Positions 1 to 7,169 of a stretch of 64,000 bases of DNA are shown here, one piece after another. This stretch comes from MedAcidi-G1 sp000817085 (GTDB lineage Bacteria; Actinomycetota; Acidimicrobiia; Acidimicrobiales; MedAcidi-G1). Within the stretch, counting starts at the first letter, position 1. Each line of letters begins with the position of its first letter. Under the pieces are notes generated by a model. That model ran no database searches, was not told the origin of the DNA, and worked only from the letters and a program-made list of their open reading frames with translations. The stretch lies in the NCBI GenBank assembly GCA_045568635.1, contig JBJLAO010000003.1, forward strand, positions 558,001 to 622,000. The letters are read 5' to 3'. The position numbers were made by a program, and so were the translations under genes.

Positions 1-98
1 TTTTCATTAAAAAGGTCGATAAGAGATTTTTTAGAAATCCTGTTTCGATGCTCTTCGAGACTAGACACAGTTTGATTTTTAATAGAAGAAGAATGCAT
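1..98 (-). CDS. Glucose-6-phosphate isomerase-like, N-terminus only (runs off the window)
   Basis: An open frame begins with ATG at 98 on the minus strand and stays open to the window edge, giving 32 codons. The segment SLEEHRNRISKKSLIDLFNE resembles the start of glucose-6-phosphate isomerase, where an alpha-helix reading L-x-x-H is followed by a conserved L-x-D-L-F. That enzyme interconverts glucose-6-phosphate and fructose-6-phosphate in the cytoplasm. The call rests on this short stretch alone. It is co-directional with the reductase gene at 171-1436, which lies upstream of it in transcription order. It could be another protein with a similar N-terminus. Confidence 0.4.
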   Translation of the reverse strand, partial: MHSSSIKNQTVSSLEEHRNRISKKSLIDLFNE

Positions 99-170
99 AC
101 AGTTATTCTCACTGGTTTCTCAGTCCAAAACTATTAAAAAACAAACTTTTAGAAAATAACAATAATTCTT

Positions 171-1436
171 TTAGTCGTTAACCTTTTGTTCAGGGATCAT
201 TCGAACGATTGAGGCAATAGCGCTATACGCAGCTTCATCTAAACCTTTATCTGTTTCTTTCATTAGATTCGCCATAACTTTTAGTGCCCATTCCATTAAC
301 GTTTGCGATCGCATTCCAATTCTTGTTAGTTCTCTGATTAAAGTTGGGTTGCCGATAATTTTTGCAAACAATCTTGCCACTTTGAAATATAAGCCATATT
401 CCTCATTGAGTAGGTCAGGGTAACGTTCAAGGACAGAGTTATCTTTTTGAGTGTTAGCTTCTGCGAAAAGGGAAGCGGCTAATCGACCTGTTTCATATGC
501 ATAGTCGATACCTTCACCGTTGAAAGGATTAACTGAACCCGCTGCATCACCGACTAATAACCAGTTGTGACCTGCTTTTGGTCCCACTGATCCCGCCATT
601 GGGAGACGTCCACCTGTGGGTGGCTCGATTGGTTCGAGAGGGTTTATCTGCCAGTAGTCAGGAAGTGTTAATGCAAACTCATTAAATAGATGAGTTGTAT
701 TTATATTTTTGTAATCTCTAAAAGTAGAAAGAAGACCTATGCCAACATTTATGGTTCCATTCCCGACTGGAAATATCCAACCATAACCAGGCATTGAGTT
801 TCCATTTCTGTCTTTAACGTCTAGAGCAGATTCAATCCACGGTTCTTTATCTAAAGGGCTTTCAAAATAACCTCTTATAGCCATTCCCATTGGGTAACTT
901 TTATCTCTGTTGCTACCTAACGATCTGCTAAAACGAGAATTTGCCCCATCAGCCACAGCGATAAATTTTGCTTTAAATTTAATTTCTTCACCACTTGAGT
1001 GATCTGTGACCAAGGCACCTTCAATCCCCATATCGCTCTTATTCAGAGGCGTGGTTGCTTCCATCCCTTCAAATAAATCAGCACCTGCTTCTACCGCGTT
1101 TTTAACCACCAGCGTGTCTAGATCGCATCTTCTTACGACGTACCCATAGGACGGAAAGGTAGGGTGATCCGGCCACTTCATTTCAATGCTCCTGTCGTGA
1201 GCTATAGCGCGGAGTCCATCGTACTTATGGTAAACCTCGAGTTCTTTTTCTAAATTCATTTCAGACAACTGATGAACAGCTCTAGGTGTAAGACCGTCAC
1301 CACAAGTTTTTTGTCGGGGAAAGATTTTTTTCTCGATTATCGCAGTTCTAAGGCCGGCGGACGCTGCCCAATACGCAGTAGCTGCACCTGCCGGGCCTCC
1401 TCCGATTACTAATAGGTCGTAAGATTTTTCTGACAT
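171..1436 (-). CDS. Geranylgeranyl reductase family FAD-dependent oxidoreductase (MenJ-like)
   Basis: A 421-residue flavoprotein. The Rossmann FAD motif GGGPAGAATA is at residues 12-21, a CGDGLTPRA segment typical of the geranylgeranyl reductase family is near 45-53, and the second FAD motif GDAAGSVNPFNGEGIDYA is near 298-315. Family members saturate isoprenoid double bonds in archaeal lipids, chlorophyll side chains or menaquinone; in mycobacteria the member MenJ reduces menaquinone. A family member also stands beside nuo genes in other actinobacteria such as Streptomyces. The setting next to quinol-oxidising and quinone-reducing complexes supports a role in modifying the menaquinone side chain, but the substrate is inferred. 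Start ATG at 1436. Confidence 0.82.
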   Translation of the reverse strand: MSEKSYDLLVIGGGPAGAATAYWAASAGLRTAIIEKKIFPRQKTCGDGLTPRAVHQLSEMNLEKELEVYHKYDGLRAIAHDRSIEMKWPDHPTFPSYGYVVRRCDLDTLVVKNAVEAGADLFEGMEATTPLNKSDMGIEGALVTDHSSGEEIKFKAKFIAVADGANSRFSRSLGSNRDKSYPMGMAIRGYFESPLDKEPWIESALDVKDRNGNSMPGYGWIFPVGNGTINVGIGLLSTFRDYKNINTTHLFNEFALTLPDYWQINPLEPIEPPTGGRLPMAGSVGPKAGHNWLLVGDAAGSVNPFNGEGIDYAYETGRLAASLFAEANTQKDNSVLERYPDLLNEEYGLYFKVARLFAKIIGNPTLIRELTRIGMRSQTLMEWALKVMANLMKETDKGLDEAAYSAIASIVRMIPEQKVND

Positions 1437-1485
1437 TTATCCAAGTTTTCAGTAAGAGAAATTCAAATTGCGAATTGTAGACAAC

Positions 1486-2244
1486 TTATGAATGGGTGCT
1501 TTCAATAATTTCACTTATTTCCGATGCGGTAACAGTTTCCGCATCAAAATACATATCAAGGTCCATTTCACTGGTTTCGATTATATGGTCCAGTTCTTCT
1601 GCGTAAATAAGAGCTTCTTCTGAATTTCCAAAAACGGCTCGTTCATGTAAAACAACGCTCATGAGTTCTTCTGCATTTAGAACGTCGGCAAAAGCTGGCA
1701 TACCTCCAGCTACTATCCGGCCTCTTTCAGGAGATCCGTAGGTATTACCCACTCCGAAACCATCAGAACCTTTTGCAATCCACTCGACCATGTCTGCCAT
1801 ATAAGGGAAAGTAATTAAAACTTCACCATCAGCTAATTTGTACCCTGCACCACCACCACCATTAGCACCGTGACAAGACGAGCAACGTTGTTCATATATT
1901 TCTGCTCCATGTTGGAGAACTCCAGTAGCTTCAACGGTCGGACGTTCAAGAGTTCCCACATAAATAACTGCCCAGATCGGAAGACAAAGTAAAGCTGATG
2001 CTGCCCACCAAGGAATCTTGTCTCTATTTTTTGCTGCATTTACGTAGGGTGGATCTTCTACAACAATCTTAGTTTCTTCTACTTTTTCAGTTGAGGTCTC
2101 AACTGGTGAGGCAGTTTCAGATGCAGGAGCAGTGCTTTGTGACTCTTCTAAATCTGATGAAGTATCACCCGAAGGTGCTTGACCCGTCATTCTTTCGCGC
2201 GCACTTTTAGATCGCTTTAAAAGATGTTCTGGTATTTCGACCAA
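1486..2244 (-). CDS. Membrane-anchored monohaem cytochrome c
   Basis: A 252-residue protein. The first 75 residues are a charged, low-complexity cytoplasmic segment, then one transmembrane helix (about 78-96) and an exported cytochrome c domain. The haem motif CSSCH is at 121-125, and a GGMPAFAD segment near 180 supplies the likely axial methionine. The start is TTG at 2244 with GGAG six bases upstream. The N-terminus, VEIPEHLLKR, nearly matches that of the subunit IV-like protein at 4263. The gene is divergent from the bc operon and probably carries electrons from that complex towards an oxidase (inference). It is not a full QcrC, having one haem rather than two. Confidence 0.8.
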   Translation of the reverse strand: MVEIPEHLLKRSKSARERMTGQAPSGDTSSDLEESQSTAPASETASPVETSTEKVEETKIVVEDPPYVNAAKNRDKIPWWAASALLCLPIWAVIYVGTLERPTVEATGVLQHGAEIYEQRCSSCHGANGGGGAGYKLADGEVLITFPYMADMVEWIAKGSDGFGVGNTYGSPERGRIVAGGMPAFADVLNAEELMSVVLHERAVFGNSEEALIYAEELDHIIETSEMDLDMYFDAETVTASEISEIIESTHS

Positions 2245-2550
2245 TGTTTTCTCCGGATTTATTTCTAGATATCTAAGTTTAAAAGTTTTTAACCGATGAC
2301 GGCAGGATAGCCGTCACGAAGGTCGACATGACATTGATACCCATTTTATTTTCTACTTTTGGTTTTGAGTGCAAAGCATTTTTCTTATTTTTGAAGCTAT
2401 AAAAACTTTGGATGGTTTGATGGAAAGTGTTGCGGTTAGTGCGCTCGATACTCAGCCAACCTGTAAGATGGTTATAAGAGTTTGTGCAATTTTTCACAAA
2501 GTTTTCGCAATTATAAAACCCAGTAAAGACTTGAGAGAGGAAAAGTTCGA
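2245..2550. promoter_or_regulatory. Divergent promoter region between cytochrome c gene and bc operon
   Basis: This 306-base non-coding stretch separates the minus-strand cytochrome c gene from the plus-strand bc operon, so it should hold two outward promoters. Visible elements are a perfect 7-bp hairpin TGACGGC/GCCGTCA at 2297-2303 and 2310-2316 with a 6-base loop, in the likely leader of the cytochrome c gene; a CRP-like palindrome at 2481-2500; and a TATAAA -10-like hexamer at 2512-2517, about 33 bases before the ATG at 2551. A weak ORF across 2369-2575 has no recognisable product and is not called. Confidence 0.5.
2481..2500. promoter_or_regulatory. CRP/FNR-family-like operator upstream of the bc operon
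   Basis: The sequence TTTGTGCAATTTTTCACAAA has matching half sites TTTGTG and CACAAA. Read as TGTGC-N6-TCACA it differs at one base from the CRP/GlxR consensus TGTGA-N6-TCACA. It lies immediately upstream of a TATAAA hexamer at 2512-2517, so a bound activator would sit over the -35 region. GlxR, a CRP-family regulator, is reported to control respiratory genes in corynebacteria. The regulator here is unknown, and a 16-bp site can arise by chance in AT-rich DNA. Confidence 0.4.
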
Positions 2551-3006
2551 ATGGTCGCATTCGCCGTGTCGATAATCGCAACGGTGATCCTCGTATGGGG
2601 CTTCTACGCATACTTAAAACGCTGTCCAATTGACAAAGAATTTACTTGGGGCGAAGCAATGCTTTTTGCTACTTACGTATTTTTTATCTTATTTTGGGTC
2701 TATGGAGTAGTGCCGCATCAGTGGCTTACTTGGGCTGACAGTGAGTTAAATTGGCGTCCCGATCGTTTCATTGTTGGGCCTGAGCTTCCATGGACAGGTG
2801 ACCAAGGAATAGTCGAATGGGCTCTGCCTTTTACTATGACCTATCTAGTAATACGTGATGTGATTGCAGTATTGATTTATGGGGTTGCTTTGGCCGGCAA
2901 CGTAGTTTGTTGGCGACATTGGCAGAATCGAGGAGTTGAAAAAGAGGAAGTAGAAGATACTTCTGAGTACGGAAGACCGCTTATAAAAGAGGGAGTAGGC
3001 ATATGA
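2551..3006 (+). CDS. Small membrane protein, first gene of the bc operon
   Basis: A 151-residue protein that I do not recognise. It has three hydrophobic segments (about 2-21, 38-57 and 99-121), short charged loops and an acidic, probably cytoplasmic C-terminus. A WxxxxP-rich loop between helices 2 and 3 (WLTWADSELNWRPDRFIVGP) probably faces the outside. ATG at 2551 follows GAGAGG at a normal distance. Its stop overlaps the ferredoxin start (ATGA at 3003-3006), implying translational coupling. The position suggests an accessory subunit or membrane anchor for the ferredoxin or bc complex; that is inference from context only. Confidence 0.7.
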   Translation: MVAFAVSIIATVILVWGFYAYLKRCPIDKEFTWGEAMLFATYVFFILFWVYGVVPHQWLTWADSELNWRPDRFIVGPELPWTGDQGIVEWALPFTMTYLVIRDVIAVLIYGVALAGNVVCWRHWQNRGVEKEEVEDTSEYGRPLIKEGVGI

Positions 3007-3419
3007 GCGTTACCGATGCCAACCCACCTCATCCGACTTTTGTTGATGATTATGTCCTGCATGAGGTAGATAAAGAGTGGCTTGAAGCAGCTATTAAACC
3101 TAAACAATTTATCCATATCGATCAATCAGAGTGCATTATGTGCGAAGGCTGCGTAGATATTTGTCCATGGAAGTGCATTCACATGGTAAGTACAGATGCA
3201 GTAGCTGATTCAGTGGGCACCGAAATCCCAGGAAGAGATCCAAGTGACAAAGTAATTTTCACAATTGATGACGATGTTTGCACTCGCTGCGCACTTTGTG
3301 TAGACAGATGTCCAACAGGTGTGATTATTTTAGGAAAGTTGACAGATGCGCCTCCGGAAGGTGATGGCCACCAGAGAACAACGAGTCATGGTTATGGTTA
3401 CGGAATGCGTTTGGCATGA
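3003..3419 (+). CDS. 2x[4Fe-4S] ferredoxin encoded in the bc operon
   Basis: A 138-residue ferredoxin. The two cluster motifs are complete: C44, C47, C50 and C54 in CIMCEGCVDICPWKC, and C93, C96, C99 and C103 in CTRCALCVDRCP. About 28 residues separate the motifs, and there are 40-residue N-terminal and 30-residue C-terminal extensions, so this is longer than minimal bacterial ferredoxins. No signal peptide or membrane helix is visible, so it should act in the cytoplasm. ATG overlaps the previous stop. Its place inside a cytochrome bc operon suggests it docks to that complex or to the second complex I; the partner is inferred. Confidence 0.88.
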   Translation: MSVTDANPPHPTFVDDYVLHEVDKEWLEAAIKPKQFIHIDQSECIMCEGCVDICPWKCIHMVSTDAVADSVGTEIPGRDPSDKVIFTIDDDVCTRCALCVDRCPTGVIILGKLTDAPPEGDGHQRTTSHGYGYGMRLA

Positions 3420-3459
3420 TTATAAATAAAACTAAGAAAGTATTAGAGGGAGTGAAATA

Positions 3460-4248
3460 ATGGCTGAGACAAACGGCGATAAAGCCGCCGGTCAGGCATT
3501 AAAAGAGAAGCTAGGACAAGTAGGAGACAAAGTCCAAGATTCGCAAACTTGGGCCGCTATTTTTAGGCCTGGTTCGATTTTCAGAAAGGGCTATTCAGAC
3601 AGTCCAAGAAATCGTTCATATGTAATAATGAACAGCGTCCTTTATCACCTGCATCCTGTAAAGGTAAAGCGTCATGCTGTAAAGGTCAGTTACACGCTTT
3701 GTCTGGGTGGCTTGAGTTTTTTCTTGTTTATTTTCTTGACAGTCACAGGAATTTTTCTAATGTTTTTCTATCGACCGACTGCCGCTCAGGCTTGGGATGA
3801 CATCCAGACTCTGCAAACAGCAGTCGGTTTTGGACTCCTAGTTAGAAACATGCATCGCTGGGGAGCCCATTTGATGGTTTTGACGGTTTTCTTGCATATG
3901 GCACGTGTTTTCTATCATGGTGCATACAAACCTCCAAGGGAATTCAACTGGGTTATCGGTGTTATTTTGTTGACACTTACGCTGCTGTTGTCTTTCACTG
4001 GATATTTGTTGCCTTGGGACCAGCTGGCGCTTTGGGCAGTGACCGTTGGAACTAACATGATGGGCTACACACCTGTTTTTGGAGAACAGGTAAGATTTGT
4101 TCTTCTCGGAGGTGTGGAGATTGGTACTGACACTCTTCTGCGTTGGTACACGCTTCATGTTCTAATGCTGCCCTTTGTTTTAGTAATCTTTCTTGCTATT
4201 CATTTTTGGCGTGTCCGAAAAGATGGCGGAATTTCAGGACCTCTTTAG
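3460..4248 (+). CDS. Cytochrome b6-like subunit of a split bc complex
   Basis: A 262-residue N-terminal half of cytochrome b, split as in b6f complexes rather than fused as in the usual actinobacterial QcrB. After a 70-residue soluble N-terminus come four transmembrane helices. The haem b ligands appear in HRWGAH and FLHMAR (helix B) and in RWYTLHVLMLP and AIHFWRVRK (helix D). C81 in SYTLCLGGL aligns with Cys35 of spinach cytochrome b6, which covalently holds haem ci. The protein ends with GISGPL exactly as b6 does. It oxidises quinol with the subunit at 4263 and the Rieske protein at 5073. Confidence 0.92.
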   Translation: MAETNGDKAAGQALKEKLGQVGDKVQDSQTWAAIFRPGSIFRKGYSDSPRNRSYVIMNSVLYHLHPVKVKRHAVKVSYTLCLGGLSFFLFIFLTVTGIFLMFFYRPTAAQAWDDIQTLQTAVGFGLLVRNMHRWGAHLMVLTVFLHMARVFYHGAYKPPREFNWVIGVILLTLTLLLSFTGYLLPWDQLALWAVTVGTNMMGYTPVFGEQVRFVLLGGVEIGTDTLLRWYTLHVLMLPFVLVIFLAIHFWRVRKDGGISGPL

Positions 4249-4262
4249 GTCGAGGATAAAAA

Positions 4263-5033
4263 ATGGTTGAGATCCCAGAGCACTTAAGAAAACGAGCTGA
4301 GGAAGCCCGAGCAAAAGCGGAAGCAGCTAAAGGTGGCTCCGTAGCAGAAACAGCTAAAGAAACTGAAGCTGTTACCGATGCTCCATCGGACACTCCAAGC
4401 CCTGGTAACTCAGGTGATGAAAAAATTCCTGCTCATTTACTTGATCGTGCTGTGCCAGCCTCTAAGCAGCCTTCAACGAACGATCCATCGATTAACCCGC
4501 CAGTTCAAACTGGTCCACAAGCTGGGGAAGGTCCTGATGGACATAATCAGAGACTTCTAACTGTTGTCAAAGCTGGTTCAATCCAGGATGTAAAAACTAC
4601 CCCAACTGACAAGGTTCATGTCTGGCCGCATCTTTTAATCGCAGAGTTTTTAGCAGCTTTGGCCATCACTCTTTTCACTACTCTTTTCTCTATTGTTGTA
4701 AATGCACCGCTCCTAGAATTGGCTGATTTTAATAGAACACCAAATCCGTCCAAGGCACCTTGGTACTTTCTAGGACTTCAAGAGTTATTAACTATGTTCC
4801 ACCCAATGGTTGCTGGAGTGACGATTCCTGGGATGGGTATTTTCTTATTGATCATGGCGCCATTCATAGATAGGAATCCCTCTAACAAGCCTGAACACCG
4901 TAAGTTCGCGATTTCTTTGATGACAGTTCATATGATGTTTTGGGCTGTACTGGTAATGATTGGTTCGTTTTTCCGTGGTCCTGGTTTCAATTTTGTCTTC
5001 CCTTGGGAAGGCGGATTGTTCTTTGAGTTGTGA
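4263..5033 (+). CDS. Cytochrome b C-terminal (subunit IV-like) protein with long N-terminal extension
   Basis: A 256-residue protein. Residues 1-115 form a charged, low-complexity extension, followed by three transmembrane helices (about 122-147, 185-202 and 215-235) that match the C-terminal half of cytochrome b. The Qo-site PEWY motif is replaced by APWY at 165-168, within KAPWYFLGLQELL. The N-terminus VEIPEHLRKRAEEAR matches the cytochrome c at 1486-2244, and a second copy, KIPAHLLDRA, occurs at 54-63. ATG at 4263 lies 14 bases after the previous stop. Together with the b6-like subunit it makes a complete cytochrome b. Confidence 0.88.
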   Translation: MVEIPEHLRKRAEEARAKAEAAKGGSVAETAKETEAVTDAPSDTPSPGNSGDEKIPAHLLDRAVPASKQPSTNDPSINPPVQTGPQAGEGPDGHNQRLLTVVKAGSIQDVKTTPTDKVHVWPHLLIAEFLAALAITLFTTLFSIVVNAPLLELADFNRTPNPSKAPWYFLGLQELLTMFHPMVAGVTIPGMGIFLLIMAPFIDRNPSNKPEHRKFAISLMTVHMMFWAVLVMIGSFFRGPGFNFVFPWEGGLFFEL

Positions 5034-5072
5034 TGCAAATGTTAATTATTAAATCGTTTTTCAAACAAAGTT

Positions 5073-5951
5073 ATGGTGCTTGATATGGCAACAATCCTCG
5101 CTGCCATAATTCTCGTTGTTTTAGCGGCATTAGTTCTTTTAGGGGCCTCTCGTAGAAGAGACCACCGTGCTGTTGGTTTGTCAAAAGAGGCACGTCTTCG
5201 AGATAAAACAAATCCATCTTTACTCGTAGAGGACGAAGCGTTAACAGGACGCGAATTTGAGCTGGCAGCTTTGGAAACCCGAAATGACGAAGAAGTAGAA
5301 ATCGTTGAGACAGTTCCTCCGGAACCATTTGTTGCTCCTGATCCCATGACTGTGGGTATTTCACGTAGACAGTTTTTCAATCGCGGAATAACCGGAATGA
5401 TGGGTCTTTCGATAGCAGGTTTTGGAGGAGCTTCTTTAGCTTTCTTATGGCCTCAGGGAGTAAGTGGTTTTGGTTCAAAAATTAAGGTTGGGAACATTCC
5501 TGAAATACTTGCGGAAATTAAAGCTAATAATGGCTTCTTATATAAACCCGAAGGACGGATGTGGCTGACTGCTTATCCAAATGGTGCAGTTGAGAAAGCA
5601 AGAAATACTTATTCTTCAAGTGAAATATCTGGAATGGCTTCCGGAGTGGACCAAGGTTTTGAAGCTGGTGTAGTTGCTCTTTATCAAAAATGTCCGCACT
5701 TAGGTTGCAGAGTCCCAAATTGTGTTTCATCCCAATGGTTTGAATGTCCATGTCATGGCTCACAGTACAACCAGGTGGGTGAAAAACGTGGTGGACCCGC
5801 TCCTCGTGGGATGGATCGTTTTGCTGTATCAGTAAATGACGGTGTTCTAACGGTTAACACAGGCGCAATTATTCAAGGACCACCAATTGGAACAAACACC
5901 ACGGGTCAAGAAGCTGAAGGTCCGAACTGCATCGGGCAAAGTGACCATTAG
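5073..5951 (+). CDS. Rieske [2Fe-2S] protein of the bc complex
   Basis: A 292-residue Rieske protein. Box I, CPHLGC, gives C207 and H209; box II, CPCHGS, gives C225 and H228; C212 and C227 should form the stabilising disulfide. There is a transmembrane helix at about 6-24, a cytoplasmic linker of about 70 residues, then a twin-arginine-like SRRQFF (97-102) before a second hydrophobic segment (107-126). This suggests Tat-dependent export of the folded cluster domain, as in actinobacterial QcrA. It takes electrons from quinol at the Qo site and passes them to cytochrome c. A second ATG at 5085 is an alternative start. Confidence 0.93.
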   Translation: MVLDMATILAAIILVVLAALVLLGASRRRDHRAVGLSKEARLRDKTNPSLLVEDEALTGREFELAALETRNDEEVEIVETVPPEPFVAPDPMTVGISRRQFFNRGITGMMGLSIAGFGGASLAFLWPQGVSGFGSKIKVGNIPEILAEIKANNGFLYKPEGRMWLTAYPNGAVEKARNTYSSSEISGMASGVDQGFEAGVVALYQKCPHLGCRVPNCVSSQWFECPCHGSQYNQVGEKRGGPAPRGMDRFAVSVNDGVLTVNTGAIIQGPPIGTNTTGQEAEGPNCIGQSDH

Positions 5952-5969
5952 TGGAGAGATGAGAAGTTT

Positions 5970-7169
5970 GTGAATCCAATAATAATCATCGCTAATACAC
6001 AAAGAACGATTGGTTTAATTCTTGCTGTCCTTGTAGCAATCGGAATGGTTGTTTACTTACTTTTTAATTTTCGAATAGGTAAAAGAGAAGTTGGATCTGA
6101 AATTGATTTAGCTGCTAACCGAGTTCCTTATGCTGACGATGATGAACTCGAAACCCGAATTTTAGATAAGGCGCTCGGATGGTCTTTTGTTTTAATCGCA
6201 GCAACCGCTTTAGTTCTGCCACTTTATTGGCTTATGGAACCAGCACGCCAAGAAAATGCAGCAAGAGGTTGGGTTGGTCGTTTTGAAAGCCGTGGCGCTA
6301 ATAGTTATGAAGAAGCATGCTCAGGGTGTCACGGTCCAAACGGTGTCGGTGGTGTCGCTTCTTTCACCTTGTCTGATGCTGATGGCCAGTTTGTAGCTCA
6401 AGTGCAATGGAAAGCACCAGCATTAACGAGTGTATTATCGAGATTTGATGAATCTGAAGTAACTCATATTTTAAATTACGGTAGGCCTGGGTCGCCAATG
6501 CCAGCGTGGGGCTTGCCAGGTGGGGGACCCATGACCGAGCAGCAGATACATCAGCTGGTTGTTTATTTAAGATCGATACAGCTTGACCCTGAAGAAACAA
6601 AAAAACAGGTTGAAAGTGGAATTAGAGCAGGCGCTAGACAAATTGTTGTCGATAGCAATCCAAATCTCTCCGAAACTGAAGAAATTGAAGTTGCAATAGA
6701 TGAATGGTTGGGAGATGCTTCATCACCGTTGAGTGAAAATTACTTAACATACGGTGAATTAATTTTTAATAATCAAGCAGCTCAAGGTGCGCATGGATGT
6801 GCTAGATGCCATACTCCAGGGTTTTCTTACGGCGCTACAGGTGATGAGAATGTAGATGCATTAATCGAAGAATGGCCGAATCTTATTGAGTCTGGAATAT
6901 TGAATAGCTATAGACCGGGAGCAGGCCATGTGGGACCTAGTTTAAGTGGAGTAGAAACCCATTTTTCAACACCTGAACGACAAGCTAATTTTATTCATTC
7001 GGGATCCGAACTTGGTGCTGGTTATGGAAATGCAAGAATGGGTTCTGGCGGGATGCCTGGTTTTGGTGGAAGAACTGATGAATTAGACGTGGTTGGAACA
7101 GTTTCGCGAAGCAGAGTATTGACTCCCGAACAAATTGATGCGGTTGTTGCTTATGAAAGGAACATGTAG
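5970..7169 (+). CDS. Dihaem cytochrome c of the bc complex (QcrC-like)
   Basis: A 399-residue membrane-bound dihaem cytochrome c. Two hydrophobic helices (about 10-32 and 71-88) anchor it. The first haem site is CSGCH (117-121) with a likely methionine ligand in SPMPAW near 177; the second is CARCH (277-281) with a candidate in GGMPGFGG near 365. The start is GTG at 5970, 18 bases after the Rieske stop. Actinobacterial bc complexes use a dihaem cytochrome c1 (QcrC) for direct transfer to cytochrome oxidase, and this is its likely counterpart. Compared with QcrC, it has an extra N-terminal helix and a long spacer between the haems. Confidence 0.88.
   Translation: MNPIIIIANTQRTIGLILAVLVAIGMVVYLLFNFRIGKREVGSEIDLAANRVPYADDDELETRILDKALGWSFVLIAATALVLPLYWLMEPARQENAARGWVGRFESRGANSYEEACSGCHGPNGVGGVASFTLSDADGQFVAQVQWKAPALTSVLSRFDESEVTHILNYGRPGSPMPAWGLPGGGPMTEQQIHQLVVYLRSIQLDPEETKKQVESGIRAGARQIVVDSNPNLSETEEIEVAIDEWLGDASSPLSENYLTYGELIFNNQAAQGAHGCARCHTPGFSYGATGDENVDALIEEWPNLIESGILNSYRPGAGHVGPSLSGVETHFSTPERQANFIHSGSELGAGYGNARMGSGGMPGFGGRTDELDVVGTVSRSRVLTPEQIDAVVAYERNM

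Noticed and set aside
2369..2575. 68-codon open frame in the divergent promoter region
   Set aside because: It overlaps the start of the membrane protein gene, has no recognisable domain and no good ribosome binding site, and covers the palindrome and -10 candidate.
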